Origin: Buchnera aphidicola (Brachycaudus tragopogonis)
GTDB taxonomy: Bacteria; Pseudomonadota; Gammaproteobacteria; Enterobacterales; Enterobacteriaceae
Assembly: GCF_964059175.1 (NCBI RefSeq)
Contig: NZ_OZ060418.1
Span: forward strand, 1 to 64,000
DNA: 64,000 nt
Direction: 5' to 3'
The position numbers and the translations under genes are program-made. This document shows positions 49,075-59,013 of the stretch, in pieces (within the stretch, counting starts at the first letter, position 1; each line of letters starts with the position of its first letter). The notes beneath the pieces were generated by a model. That model was not told where the DNA came from. It saw nothing but the letters and a program-made list of their open reading frames with translations, and did no database searches.

Positions 49075-49395
49075 AGTTTCTCCTAAAATTATAAAATAAT
49101 ATAGAAAAAATATGTTATATACTAAATATTTATTCTTCTTAATTTATGCATAAAAGTTCCATTTTGAATGGAAAGATATTTTAATCTTATTTTTAATAAA
49201 AAAATAAAAAAATAAATTAAATTCTATTTTTGAAAATAGATCTAAAGTTTTTTAAGTAAATTTAGAATTATTTAAAAATAAAAGGTGAGATTGATAATAA
49301 ATGATTTTACGAAAATTTTTTTAAAAAATATAAAGTAAAATAAATATTAAAAGAAAATACGGTAGGTTCGTTCTGTTTCTAATAAAATAAATATA
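49075..49395. other. 321-base gene-free region in place of tufB
   Basis: In E. coli tufB lies between the last tRNA-Thr and secE. Here no EF-Tu sequence is recognisable. Two hairpins are visible on the minus strand: TTCCATT/AATGGAA (49157-49173) and TCTATTTT/AAAATAGA (49223-49240). The second is followed in the direction of transcription by a very T-rich stretch and could end the tRNA transcript. The secE promoter is presumably here but not clear. Confidence 0.6.
49196..49240 (-). terminator. Possible terminator of the tRNA operon
   Basis: On the minus strand TCTATTTT, CA, AAAATAGA is followed by ATTTAATTTATTTTTTTATTTT. The stem is A/T-rich with a tight loop (at best 7 bp with 4-base loop), so it is weak; the U-rich tail is good. 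Confidence 0.4.
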
Positions 49396-49468
49396 TGCTG
49401 ATACCCAGAATTGAACTGGGGACCTCACCCTTACCAAGGGTGTGCTCTACCTACTGAGCCATATCAGC
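49396..49468 (-). tRNA. tRNA-Thr (GGT)
   Basis: 73-nt cloverleaf on the minus strand. The acceptor stem GCTGATA/TATCAGC, D-arm GGCTCAGTAGGTAGAGC, anticodon loop CTTGGTAA-type reading GGT, T-arm CCAGTTCAATTCTGG. Discriminator A; CCA is not encoded. Last of the four tRNA genes, orthologous by order to E. coli thrT. Confidence 0.96.
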
Positions 49469-49485
49469 AATTTTATTTATATTTT

Positions 49486-49557
<72 letters not shown>

Positions 49558-49584
49558 ATTTTATAATATTTTCGTTTTTTAAAT

Positions 49585-49666
<82 letters not shown>

Positions 49667-49684
49667 TTAAAGAATATATGTTTA

Positions 49685-49757
<73 letters not shown>

Positions 49758-49820
49758 ATTTTTTATTTTTATTTAATTAAAAACAAGAAATATTGTAAGG
49801 ATTAATTTTAAAGAAACTAT

Positions 49821-49848
49821 ATTATATAATTTTTCATTTACATTGCAA
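49821..49848 (-). promoter_or_regulatory. Sigma70-type promoter of the Thr-Tyr-Gly-Thr tRNA operon
   Basis: On the minus strand TTGCAA (49848-49843), a 16-base spacer, then a perfect TATAAT (49826-49821). The predicted start is roughly 55 bases before tRNA-Thr(TGT). It is the best sigma70 candidate upstream of this cluster. Confidence 0.6.
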
Positions 49849-49948
49849 GTTTTTATTAAAGAAATTTAATGATTTTTTTTAGTTTTTTATCTATTACTTA
49901 CAGTAATATTTTTTTTTTGTTAAAAAAATTAGTATAATTTTTATTATA

Positions 49949-51013
49949 TTATGTAAAAATATCTGATGCTTTTATTTTTTTTTGTGATCCGATAAAATCT
50001 ACTTCTGGCTCTAACCATATATGAAATTTTTTTAAAATATGTGCATGTATTATTTTTGCTATTTGTAAAATTTCTTGAGAAGTAGCTCTGTTTATATTAA
50101 TTAATATAAGTTTATTTTTATCATGTATAGCAGCATCACCAATTTTAATATTTTTGTATTTAGAATTTTCAATTAGCCACCCTCCAGAAATTTTTACCAA
50201 ACCTTTTAATTGAGGATAATGTGGAAGATTGTATAAAGATATTAATTTTTTTGCGTGTTGTTGTGTAATAATAGGATTTTTAAAAAAACTTCCAGCATTT
50301 CCTATTTTTTTAGGATCAGGTAATTTTTTAATTCTTATTTTACATATTATATTAAAAATTTTATGTGCGGTGATACATTTAGGTTGAATATAATTTTTTA
50401 ATGAAGGAAATATAATGGGGTGCCATTTTTTTGATATTTTTATACCAACAGCAATAATAGCGGATTCTGAGTGACATGGATCTTTAAAGATACTATTTCG
50501 ATAAGAAAAATTGCATGAATGTGAATAGATTCTTTTAGTACTTGGATTAGTATAAGTAATACTTTTCTTGAAAGATATGACATCAACATATTGACATAAA
50601 TCTTTAAATTCTAAACCATAAGCACCAATATTTTGAATTGCTGCTGATCCGATGCAACCAGGAATTAATGCTAAATTTTCTAATCCTAGAATGCCTAAAT
50701 TTAATGTGTATTTTACTAAATTATGCCATTTTTCTCCTGAATGAACATGAAGTAACCAAGCATTTTTTTGTTCTATAATTTTAATACCTTTAATTCGATT
50801 AATAATAATTATTCCGATATAATTTTTTAAAAAAAGTACGTTACTTCCTTCTCCTAAAATAATATAAGGTATACGAGATAGCTTGCAAGTCTGTAATATA
50901 TAAATCAATGATGTAATTGTAGTAATAAAAATAATTTTTTTTGCTGTTACGTCAATTCTAAATGTGTTTAAATTTTTCAATGATTGATTAAAAAAATATT
51001 TTTTTTTGTGCAT
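49949..51013 (-). CDS. murB: UDP-N-acetylenolpyruvoylglucosamine reductase
   Basis: FAD enzyme that reduces enolpyruvyl-UDP-GlcNAc to UDP-MurNAc, the second committed step of peptidoglycan synthesis. It has 354 residues (E. coli 342). Family blocks are all present: ILGEGSNVLFL, IQNIGAYGLEF, YRNSIF, GNAGSFFKNP with the proton-donor serine, and WLEPEVDFIG with the catalytic glutamate. The first eleven or so residues are extra. birA and coaA, between murB and the tRNAs in E. coli, are absent. Confidence 0.95.
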   Translation of the reverse strand: MHKKKYFFNQSLKNLNTFRIDVTAKKIIFITTITSLIYILQTCKLSRIPYIILGEGSNVLFLKNYIGIIIINRIKGIKIIEQKNAWLLHVHSGEKWHNLVKYTLNLGILGLENLALIPGCIGSAAIQNIGAYGLEFKDLCQYVDVISFKKSITYTNPSTKRIYSHSCNFSYRNSIFKDPCHSESAIIAVGIKISKKWHPIIFPSLKNYIQPKCITAHKIFNIICKIRIKKLPDPKKIGNAGSFFKNPIITQQHAKKLISLYNLPHYPQLKGLVKISGGWLIENSKYKNIKIGDAAIHDKNKLILININRATSQEILQIAKIIHAHILKKFHIWLEPEVDFIGSQKKIKASDIFT

Positions 51014-51141
51014 ATAAATTTAAAATTAAATAATAATATTATGTAGTTATTCACTTAATAAATAGACTTTTTTAATTATATAGCAATATTAAATTAGTTT
51101 TCAATAATATAGATACATATCTTTTTAATGGAGTTAGAATA

Positions 51142-52020
51142 ATGAAAAATTTTTATAAATATCATCAAGACATTATATGTCAAAAAAAAGAAAATATGTG
51201 TCGGAGTATAAATTGTTCTTTTGAATTTTTCCCTCCTAAAACTATTAATTTAGAAAAAAACCTCTGGTCTTCAGTTGAATGTCTTAGTAAATTAAAACCA
51301 AAATTTTTTTCTGTTACTTATGGTGCAAATAGCGGTGAACGTCTAAAAACATATGACATTGTAAAAAAAATACAAAAAAAAACAGGAGTGATTACAGCAG
51401 CTCATTTAACTTGCATTGATTCTACACCTGATGAATTAAAAAAAATTGGACAAGATTATTGGAATAATGGTATTAAAAGCATTGTAGCATTGAGAGGTGA
51501 TACATTAGAAAAAAATTATAATCATAAAATGTATGCTTTAGATTTAGTTGTTTTATTAAAAAAAATTGCCAATTTTGATATTTCTGTGGCGGCTTATCCT
51601 GAATTGCATCCTGAATCAAAAAATTCTAAATCAGATATTATTAGCTTAAAAAAGAAAATTGATGCAGGTGCAAATAGAGCAATCACTCAGTTTTTCTTTA
51701 ATATTGAAAGTTATCTTCGTTTTCGTGAAAATTGTATTAAAAATGATATAAATGTTGAAATTATACCAGGTATTTTACCGGTTTATAATTTTCAGCAATT
51801 ACAACGTTTTGCAAAAATGACTAATGTTGATATTCCTAAATGGATGTTTGAAATGTTTGATGGATTATCTAGTAATATAACTGTTCAAAAAATTATAGGT
51901 TCTAGCATATTGATAGATATGGTGAAAAATTTATCTTCTGAAGGAGTTCAAAACTTTCATTTTTATACCTTAAATCAATCTGATATCGTTTATTCTGTTT
52001 GTCATATGCTAGGGTTATAG
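51142..52020 (+). CDS. metF: 5,10-methylenetetrahydrofolate reductase
   Basis: Flavoprotein that makes 5-methyltetrahydrofolate, the methyl donor for MetE. It has 292 residues (E. coli 296). The catalytic glutamate lies in SFEFFPPKT; VTYGANSG, TAAHLTC and ALRGD follow as in the family, and the barrel ends GVQNFHFYTLNQ. A GGAGT ribosome site precedes the ATG. It is convergent with argE, with only nine bases between stops. Confidence 0.97.
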   Translation: MKNFYKYHQDIICQKKENMCRSINCSFEFFPPKTINLEKNLWSSVECLSKLKPKFFSVTYGANSGERLKTYDIVKKIQKKTGVITAAHLTCIDSTPDELKKIGQDYWNNGIKSIVALRGDTLEKNYNHKMYALDLVVLLKKIANFDISVAAYPELHPESKNSKSDIISLKKKIDAGANRAITQFFFNIESYLRFRENCIKNDINVEIIPGILPVYNFQQLQRFAKMTNVDIPKWMFEMFDGLSSNITVQKIIGSSILIDMVKNLSSEGVQNFHFYTLNQSDIVYSVCHMLGL

Positions 52021-52029
52021 AAAATTATT

Positions 52030-53175
52030 TTAATAACAAAATTGATATAATAATTTATTTAAAATATTTTTAGTGGGTTCAATAAAAAAAGAATCTAAAT
52101 ATTCATCTGACTGATGAGCTTGTGCAATAGAACCTGGTCCTAGTATTAAAGTAGGTGCAATTTTTTCAAAAAAAGGTGCTTCAGTACAATAATTAACTGT
52201 TTTACTATTTAATTTACATAATGTTTCTATTTTTTTTAAAGTATTGTTTTTATGAGAGCATTCAAAAGCAGGAACTGCAGAAAAAAGTTTTTTTATAACG
52301 ATGCGACTAGACCATTTTAGTATTATAGATTGTAACTTTTCTTGAATTAAAATTTCAATTTGTGTTAAAGTCAATCCTGGTATAGGTCGTATTTCAAAAT
52401 TTAACGTACATAAAGAACAGATCCGATTAATTGCATCACCTCCATGTATAGAAGATAAATTCACAGTTGGATATGGAATAGAAAATTTTTTATGTTGATA
52501 TTTTTTTTTTAGATATTTTTTAAAATCTATTAAATATTCAATAATATGATGCATAATTTCAATACTATTAATACCATCATCAGGATTGCTAGAATGCCCG
52601 GTTCTTCCAATCACTTCAATAGAGTAAGATACATGTCCTTTATGTGCATTGATTAATTCTAAAGATGTAGGTTCTCCAATGATTATACAATCTGGTTGAA
52701 TAATATTAGATTCTATAAAGTATTTAGCTCCAGACATATCTGTTTCTTCGTTAGCAGTGGAAAGAATATAGATTGGTTTTTTTATTTTTTTTTTGTTTAT
52801 AGAAGATAATACCTCTAGTATACAAGCAAAAAAACCTTTCATATCTACTGTTCCTAATCCATAAAATTTATTGTTGCTTTCAGTTAAAATAAAAGGGTCT
52901 TTTGTCCATGTATTTTCATCAAAATCAACCGTATCTGAGTGTCCAGACAGCAGTAATCCTCCACATCCTGTACCCATGCAAGCGAGCATGTTGAACTTAT
53001 TAGTATTTGGAATTTGATCAATTTTTATTGAAAATTTTAAGTCAGATAAATAATTAGACAGTAAATCAATAAAATTTTTATTACTTTGATCTATTGATTT
53101 ATTAGTGCTACTGATAGTAGGAATTTTGATTAATGATTTATATATTTCCATAAAAGGAGGTATTTTTCTTTTCAT
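52030..53175 (-). CDS. argE: N-acetylornithine deacetylase
   Basis: Metallohydrolase that releases ornithine and acetate in linear arginine synthesis. It has 381 residues (E. coli 383). Metal ligands are visible: His79 and Asp81 in SGHSDTV, Asp111 in GTVDMKG, and Glu143/Glu144 in ANEETD. It is divergent from argCBGH, with 153 bases between starts, the same divergent arrangement as in E. coli. An AAAGGAGG ribosome site lies in the coding start region, so the exact start, MKRKIPPFMEIY or the inner Met, should be treated with care. Confidence 0.94.
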   Translation of the reverse strand: MKRKIPPFMEIYKSLIKIPTISSTNKSIDQSNKNFIDLLSNYLSDLKFSIKIDQIPNTNKFNMLACMGTGCGGLLLSGHSDTVDFDENTWTKDPFILTESNNKFYGLGTVDMKGFFACILEVLSSINKKKIKKPIYILSTANEETDMSGAKYFIESNIIQPDCIIIGEPTSLELINAHKGHVSYSIEVIGRTGHSSNPDDGINSIEIMHHIIEYLIDFKKYLKKKYQHKKFSIPYPTVNLSSIHGGDAINRICSLCTLNFEIRPIPGLTLTQIEILIQEKLQSIILKWSSRIVIKKLFSAVPAFECSHKNNTLKKIETLCKLNSKTVNYCTEAPFFEKIAPTLILGPGSIAQAHQSDEYLDSFFIEPTKNILNKLLYQFCY

Positions 53176-53328
53176 ATAATATTTTATTAATATCTGCTCT
53201 AATTAATGTTAAAAATATTTTATTCATAAATAAATAATTTATCAATATTAATAATATGAAATATATTTTTATTATAAAATATTTCATTTTTATACGTAGT
53301 CTTTGTTTATTTAAGGTTTGTTTATTTT

Positions 53329-54333
53329 ATGTTAAATGTATTAATTATTGGCGCTAGCGGATATGCTGGTGCAGAATTAGTAAATTACATGTATCGTCAT
53401 GTATTTGCTAACATAAAAAAAATATGTGTCTCAAAAAATAGTTTAGATGCAGGTAAAATGTTTTCTGATGTTCATCAGCAGTTTACAGATATTATAAATT
53501 TAAGATTTGAATCTATACATGATTATACTTTAGTTTCTAAAGATATTGATGTTGTTTTTTTAGCTACAGATCATAATGTCAGTTGTGATATTGTTCCATT
53601 TTTTTTATCTTCTGGTTGTGTTGTATTTGATCTTTCAGCTGCATATAGAATGAAAGATAATAAAATTTATTCACATTATTACGGATTTACTCATCAAAAT
53701 AAAACTATTTTAGAAAAATCTGTTTATGGACTAGCAGAATGGCAAGAAGAAAAAATAAAGAAAGCGCAGTTAATTGCAGTTCCTGGATGCTATGCAACAT
53801 GTGTTCAGTTAGCATTAAGACCTCTTGTAGAAGAAAGCATTCTTTGTAGTAAAAATATACCAATTGTTAATGCTATTAGTGGTGTCAGTGGTGCTGGTAG
53901 AAAAGTGAACATTACTAATAGTTTTTGTCAAGTTAGTCTGCAACCATATAATATTTTCACTCATCGTCATACTCCTGAAATTATAGAAAATTTAGGTATC
54001 CCAGTGATCTTTATTCCGCATTTAGGAGCTTTTCATCGTGGAATAATTGCTACTATTACATGTAAATTAAAAAATAATATCAACGAAGTTGATTTATATA
54101 ATATTTTCAATAAATTTTATAAAAATAAACCGTTAATTCGTATTTATAATAAATATTTACCTAGTATAAAAACAGTTGAAAAAATGCCATTTTGTGATAT
54201 TGGTTTTGTTATTAAAGATAATTATGTTGTAATTGTTGCTGCTGAAGATAATTTATTAAAAGGAGCTGCAGCACAAGCAGTACAATGTTTTAACATTCGT
54301 TTTGGTTTTTCTGAAACAGAGTCAATTATTTAA
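53329..54333 (+). CDS. argC: N-acetyl-gamma-glutamyl-phosphate reductase
   Basis: NADPH-dependent reduction of N-acetylglutamyl phosphate, third step to arginine. It has 334 residues, as in E. coli. The nucleotide motif GASGYAG is at 8-14, and the catalytic Cys154 is in VPGCYATC. First gene of argCBGH; argB follows after 20 bases. A hairpin with ATGAAATAT/ATATTTCAT arms (53256-53287) lies in its leader. Confidence 0.97.
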   Translation: MLNVLIIGASGYAGAELVNYMYRHVFANIKKICVSKNSLDAGKMFSDVHQQFTDIINLRFESIHDYTLVSKDIDVVFLATDHNVSCDIVPFFLSSGCVVFDLSAAYRMKDNKIYSHYYGFTHQNKTILEKSVYGLAEWQEEKIKKAQLIAVPGCYATCVQLALRPLVEESILCSKNIPIVNAISGVSGAGRKVNITNSFCQVSLQPYNIFTHRHTPEIIENLGIPVIFIPHLGAFHRGIIATITCKLKNNINEVDLYNIFNKFYKNKPLIRIYNKYLPSIKTVEKMPFCDIGFVIKDNYVVIVAAEDNLLKGAAAQAVQCFNIRFGFSETESII

Positions 54334-54353
54334 TTAATCATGAGATATTTATA

Positions 54354-55127
54354 ATGAATCCTTTAGTTATTAAATTAGGTGGTGTTCTTTTAGAAAGCGA
54401 TGATGCTATGATGCGTTTGTTTAAAGCATTAGTTGATTATAGAAAATCTTATAAACGTCATATATTAATTATTCATGGAGGAGGTCGTTTAATTGACGAT
54501 TTAATGACTCAACTTTCTTTGCCAGTTCAAAAAAAAAATGGTTTACGTATTACTCCTTATGAACATATTAATATTATTACAGGAGCGTTGGCTGGAACTG
54601 CTAATAAAACTCTTCTTGCATGGGCATTAAAACATAACATTAACGCTGTTGGATTATGTTTAGCGGATGGTAAGAGTGTTGATGTAGAAATACTAGATCA
54701 AGATTTAGGGCATGTAGGTAAAGCTAAACCGGGATCACCATTATTTTTAACAAAATTATGTCAAGACGGTATATTACCTATTATTAGTTCTATAGGTATT
54801 ACGAATGATGGTTTATTAATGAATGTAAACGCTGACTTAGCAGCTACTGCTTTAGCAACGACTTTACAAGCTAATTTAATTTTATTATCTGATATTAGCT
54901 CTATATTAGATGGAAAAGGACAAAGAATTACAGAAATTAATAGTATAAAAGCTAAGCAATTAATTTCACAGGGAATTATTACTAATGGTATGATTGTTAA
55001 AGTAAACGCCGCTTTAGAAGCAGCATATATTTTACAACGTCCTGTAGATATAGCAAGTTGGCAAAATACAGAATCGTTAGAATTATTATTTAATGGAATG
55101 AATATTGGTACCCGAGTTTTTGTATAA
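54354..55127 (+). CDS. argB: N-acetylglutamate kinase
   Basis: Phosphorylates N-acetylglutamate, second step to arginine. It has 257 residues (E. coli 258). [14 protein letters not shown] carries the phosphate-binding Lys7 and Gly-Gly; [11 protein letters not shown] is the substrate loop. [17 protein letters not shown] block is intact ([16 protein letters not shown]). It is the short, E. coli-type form without the N-terminal helix of arginine-inhibited kinases. Confidence 0.96.
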   Translation: MNPLVIKLGGVLLESDDAMMRLFKALVDYRKSYKRHILIIHGGGRLIDDLMTQLSLPVQKKNGLRITPYEHINIITGALAGTANKTLLAWALKHNINAVGLCLADGKSVDVEILDQDLGHVGKAKPGSPLFLTKLCQDGILPIISSIGITNDGLLMNVNADLAATALATTLQANLILLSDISSILDGKGQRITEINSIKAKQLISQGIITNGMIVKVNAALEAAYILQRPVDIASWQNTESLELLFNGMNIGTRVFV

Positions 55128-55154
55128 TTGTATTATAACCTAATAGGTTCAAAA

Positions 55155-56363
55155 ATGATTAGAAGAACAATTAATAAAGTAGTTTTAGCATATTCTGGTG
55201 GTTTAGATACTTCAGCAATTATTCCATGGCTTAAAGAAAATTATAATGTTGAAGTTATTGCTTTTGTTGCTGATATAGGACAATCTAAACAAGATTTGTG
55301 TGATATTGAAAAAAAAGCATTAAATTCAGGTGCATCTAGTTGTCATGTTTTTGATTTGAAAGAAGAATTTATTCAAAATTATGTATATCCTATTTTAAAA
55401 ACTGGTGCATTATATGAAGGTACTTATTTATTAGGAACAGCACTAGCTCGACCTATTATTGCTAAAAAACAGGTTGAGCTTGCGTTAAATATTGGAGCAG
55501 ATTCACTATGTCATGGTGCAACTGGAAAAGGCAATGATCAGGTGCGTTTTGAAATGTCTTATGCAGCATTAGCTCCTAATTTACATGTTATTGCTCCATG
55601 GAGAGAATGGAATCTACATTCAAGAGAATCGTTATTAAAATATTTAGAAGCAAGAAATATTTCAACAACAGCAACATTAGAAAAAATCTATAGTAAAGAT
55701 GAAAATGTTTGGCATATTTCAACAGAAGGGGGGTTACTTGAAGATCCTTGGAATCAATCTAATGAAGATTGTTGGAATTGGACTGTAGATCCTGAGCATG
55801 CTCCTGAAAAAGCTGAATATGTTTCATTAAAATTAAGAAAAGGCTCCGTAGTTGCTATTAATAATCAAGAATTAAATCCATTACAATGTGTAGAACGATT
55901 GAATAAAATCGGTTCTGAACATGCTATTGGTAGGGTTGATATTATTGAAAATAGATTAATTGGAATTAAGTCTAGAGGCTGTTATGAAACACCTGGAGGA
56001 ACTATTATTACAACTGCTATAAAAGCAATTGAACAATTAGTTTTAGATCGTGAAAGTTTTCAATGGAGAGAAAAAATTGGCTTAGAAATGTCTTTAGTTG
56101 TTTATGACGGACGTTGGTTTTCTCCTATACGAGAATCTTTACAAGCTGCTGCTGATTCATTGTCATCTGAAATTAATGGAGAAGTTATATTGAAATTATA
56201 CAAAGGTAGCGCTACTGCCGTTCAAAAACGTTCTCCTAATGCATTATATTCTGCAGAATATGCTACTTTTGGAAAAGATGAAGTTTATAAACAATCTGAT
56301 GCTGATGGATTTATTCGTCTTTTTTCTCTTTCTTCAAGAATACGCGCAAAAAATAAAAAATAG
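55155..56363 (+). CDS. argG: Argininosuccinate synthase (short, type 1 form)
   Basis: Joins citrulline and aspartate with ATP. From ATG at 55155 the protein has 402 residues. That start is preferred because [14 protein letters not shown] follows at once, placing the PP-loop YSGGLDTS at 13-20. An in-frame TTG directly after the argB stop would add nine unsupported residues. [14 protein letters not shown] and [13 protein letters not shown] are family blocks. E. coli ArgG is a 447-residue divergent form encoded elsewhere; this one is of the approximately 400-residue type and sits within the arginine cluster. Confidence 0.95.
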   Translation: MIRRTINKVVLAYSGGLDTSAIIPWLKENYNVEVIAFVADIGQSKQDLCDIEKKALNSGASSCHVFDLKEEFIQNYVYPILKTGALYEGTYLLGTALARPIIAKKQVELALNIGADSLCHGATGKGNDQVRFEMSYAALAPNLHVIAPWREWNLHSRESLLKYLEARNISTTATLEKIYSKDENVWHISTEGGLLEDPWNQSNEDCWNWTVDPEHAPEKAEYVSLKLRKGSVVAINNQELNPLQCVERLNKIGSEHAIGRVDIIENRLIGIKSRGCYETPGGTIITTAIKAIEQLVLDRESFQWREKIGLEMSLVVYDGRWFSPIRESLQAAADSLSSEINGEVILKLYKGSATAVQKRSPNALYSAEYATFGKDEVYKQSDADGFIRLFSLSSRIRAKNKK

Positions 56364-56430
56364 TTTTGTAAAATATAGTAATTAACTATAGGATTAATAT
56401 TATTTTGTAGTTTTTTTATAGAGAAAAAAT

Positions 56431-57810
56431 ATGGCACTTTGGGGTGGGCGATTCGTTAACGAGTCTCATAAACTATTTAAGCAATTCAATACATCTTTAT
56501 TTTTTGATCATGTTTTAGCAGAAGAAGATATTGTTGCTTCTATTGCTTGGTCTAAAGCTTTAATGAAGAGCAACATTATTACAATAGAAGAGCAAAAAAA
56601 AATAGAATCAGCACTTCTTTCTTTATTAACAGAAATTAAAGATAATACTGAAAAAATTCTTACGAGTGATTGTGAAGATATTCACAGCTGGGTAGAATTA
56701 AATCTTATTAAAAAAATTGGACAATTAGGTAAAAAGTTACATACGGGTCGTAGTCGGAATGATCAAATTACTACTGACTTAAAATTATGGTGCAGAAAAA
56801 ATATTCATATTATACTAAAAAATATTGTTAAGTTACAAAAACATTTTATTTTAAGTGCCGAATCTAATAATAATGTGATTATGCCGGGATATACTCATTT
56901 ACAACGAGCTCAACCTATTACTTATGCATATTGGTGCTTAGCTTATGTAGAAATGTTAAGACGAGATGAAAGTCGTTTAAAAGATGTTTTAAAGCGATTG
57001 AACATAAGTCCTTTAGGTTCTGGTGCTTTGTCTGGAACAGCATGGAAAATAAATCGAGAAGAATTAGCTTCTTCTATGGGATTTGATTCATCAAGTAATA
57101 ATGCACTAGATAGTGTCTCTGATCGAGATTATGTAATTGAACTTTTATCATCTGCTTCTATTTGCATGATGCATTTGTCTCGTTTTTCGGAGGATTTAAT
57201 TTTTTTCAATTCTGGAGAAGCAAATTTTATTGAATTATCTGATTTAGTTACATCAGGTTCATCTTTAATGCCTCAAAAAAAAAATCCAGATGCATTAGAA
57301 CTCATTAGAGGTAAGTGTGGTCGTGTTTACGGTTCTTTGGCTTCTATTTTAGCTGTGCTAAAGTCTCTTCCTTTATCATATAATAAAGATATGCAAGAGG
57401 ATAAAGAGGGTTTATTTGATTCCATAAAAACATGGAACAACTCCCTTCTCGTAGCAATATTAATTTTAAAAAATATAAAAATCAAATCTAAACACTGTCG
57501 TGAAGCTGCAGAAAAAGGTTATTCTAATGCGACAGAAATTGCTGATTATTTAGTTAAAAAAGGTTTAACTTTCCGTGAAGCACATGATATATCTGGTCAA
57601 CTAGTACTTCGTGCCATTAGTGAAAAAAAATCTTTGAATGAGTTAAATTTATCTACATTTAAAATATATAGTAATCTTATTGAAGATGATATATACAAAC
57701 ATATTACTTTAGAGTCTTGTCTTGAAAAGAGATCATCTAAAGGTGGTGTGGCACCATTTCAAGTATATCAAGAAATTATACAAGCAAAAAAAAGATTAAA
57801 TATTACTTAA
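56431..57810 (+). CDS. argH: Argininosuccinate lyase
   Basis: Splits argininosuccinate into arginine and fumarate, final step of arginine supply to the host. It has 459 residues (E. coli 457). MALWGGRF opens the protein, HTGRSRNDQ and the signature [12 protein letters not shown] are complete. Last gene of argCBGH; a bulged hairpin terminator follows. Confidence 0.97.
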   Translation: MALWGGRFVNESHKLFKQFNTSLFFDHVLAEEDIVASIAWSKALMKSNIITIEEQKKIESALLSLLTEIKDNTEKILTSDCEDIHSWVELNLIKKIGQLGKKLHTGRSRNDQITTDLKLWCRKNIHIILKNIVKLQKHFILSAESNNNVIMPGYTHLQRAQPITYAYWCLAYVEMLRRDESRLKDVLKRLNISPLGSGALSGTAWKINREELASSMGFDSSSNNALDSVSDRDYVIELLSSASICMMHLSRFSEDLIFFNSGEANFIELSDLVTSGSSLMPQKKNPDALELIRGKCGRVYGSLASILAVLKSLPLSYNKDMQEDKEGLFDSIKTWNNSLLVAILILKNIKIKSKHCREAAEKGYSNATEIADYLVKKGLTFREAHDISGQLVLRAISEKKSLNELNLSTFKIYSNLIEDDIYKHITLESCLEKRSSKGGVAPFQVYQEIIQAKKRLNIT

Positions 57811-57853
57811 AATATTTATATTAATATAGAAATATTTTATTTTTTTATTAGTT

Positions 57854-57892
57854 ATTAACTGGCATTTAATTTTTTTTAAATGCTCAGTTAAT
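57854..57892 (+). terminator. Terminator of argCBGH
   Basis: ATTAACTGGCATTTAA (57854-57869) pairs with TTAAATGCTCAGTTAAT (57876-57892), 15-16 pairs with a small bulge. The tail TTCTTTATT is only moderately U-rich, and the loop is all T. Confidence 0.65.
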
Positions 57893-57941
57893 TTCTTTAT
57901 TAAAAAATATTTAAATTCTAAATTTACAGGACATATGATTT

Positions 57942-58373
57942 ATGAAAGATATTATATTTTTTATTAGTGAACATTACATACTAAGTAGTATATGGTTTTT
58001 TTTGCTAATAATAACGATATTATTAATAATAAAGAATTTATGTTTAAAATTTAAATTTATTAATAATACAGAAGCAATAAAATTAATAAATAAAAATAAT
58101 GCTCTTGTCATTGATACTCGTTCTTTAGATCTTTTTCAAAAAGGTCATATTATAAATTCTATTCATATACCATTAAAAAATTTTTCCTTAAAATATTTTA
58201 AGGAAAATAATTTATATAAATCTTCTCCTATTATTCTTATATTTAATGAAACAGATCAATATAATAAATGTATTCACGAATTTATCAAACATGGTTTTAA
58301 TCATATTTACATTTTAAAAAATGGTATATATTGTTGGAATTCAGATCATTTACCACTTGTTGTTAAAAACTAA
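57942..58373 (+). CDS. yibN: YibN-like membrane-anchored rhodanese-fold protein
   Basis: Rhodanese-domain protein of unproven function. It has 143 residues, equal to E. coli YibN. One transmembrane helix (about 12-31, SSIWFFLLIITILLIIKN) is followed by the rhodanese fold with VIDTRSLDLFQKGHIINSIHIPL. In E. coli YibN the presumed active-site loop has GMQCQE; by my alignment that Cys falls on Tyr107 here, while a Cys is present three residues later (Cys110). It may therefore be inactive as a sulfurtransferase. grxC, which follows in E. coli, is absent. Confidence 0.85.
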   Translation: MKDIIFFISEHYILSSIWFFLLIITILLIIKNLCLKFKFINNTEAIKLINKNNALVIDTRSLDLFQKGHIINSIHIPLKNFSLKYFKENNLYKSSPIILIFNETDQYNKCIHEFIKHGFNHIYILKNGIYCWNSDHLPLVVKN

Positions 58374-58477
58374 TAATTATAAAAAATCATTTTTATCAGT
58401 TTTTTTAATAAAATTTATTATCTATATAAATATCATTTTATTAATGTATTAATGTTTATTAATTTTATGGATGTGTT

Positions 58478-58936
58478 ATGTCAGAAAAAAAAACAAAAAA
58501 AAAATCTTTTGAAATTCAACGTATTTACATAAAAAATGTTTCTTTTGAAGCTCCTAATACACCAAACGTTTTTTATCTAGATTGGAAACCTATTGTTAAA
58601 TTTCATTTAAATACTTTTTTTAAAAAAATAGAGCAAAATATTTTTGAAATTGTTTTACAAATAAAAATTGTTGTTAAAATTAAAGAGAGCTTAGTGTTTT
58701 TATGTAATGTAGATCAAGCTGGTATTTTTTTTATTTTAGACTCAAATGAAAAAATATTAAATTATTATTTATATTCTTATTGTCCTAATATTTTATTTCC
58801 TTATGCTCGTGAATGTATCTCTAGTTTAGTATCTCATGCTAGTTTTCCACAGATGAATCTTGCTCCTATAAATTTCGATGCTATATATGATAATCATATA
58901 AAATTTAAAAAAAATAATGAATGTAAAAATAAATGA
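58478..58936 (+). CDS. secB: Export chaperone SecB
   Basis: Tetrameric chaperone that keeps preproteins unfolded and hands them to SecA. It has 152 residues (E. coli 155). IQRIYIKNVSFEAPNTP is the family N-terminus, and the C-terminal part shows PNILFPYARECISSLVSHASFPQMNLAPINFDAIY in adjoining blocks. The gene order yibN-secB-cysE is that of E. coli minus grxC and gpsA. Confidence 0.96.
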   Translation: MSEKKTKKKSFEIQRIYIKNVSFEAPNTPNVFYLDWKPIVKFHLNTFFKKIEQNIFEIVLQIKIVVKIKESLVFLCNVDQAGIFFILDSNEKILNYYLYSYCPNILFPYARECISSLVSHASFPQMNLAPINFDAIYDNHIKFKKNNECKNK

Positions 58937-59013
58937 TAAAACTATTCATTGAATTTTATATTCAACAAAATATGATTTTTTTTAATTATAAACATATTAT
59001 TTGGAGATAAGTT

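Noticed and set aside
53176..53328. ARG boxes (ArgR operators) in the argE-argC divergent region
   Set aside because: Only loose A/T-rich resemblance; no proper TGAATNNNNATTCA pair, and Buchnera is not expected to have ArgR. The hairpin at 53256-53287 does not match the box.
55128..55154. TTG-initiated nine-residue extension of ArgG abutting argB
   Set aside because: The family begins at the ATG at 55155; TTG starts are rare and the extra residues look like untranslated spacer.
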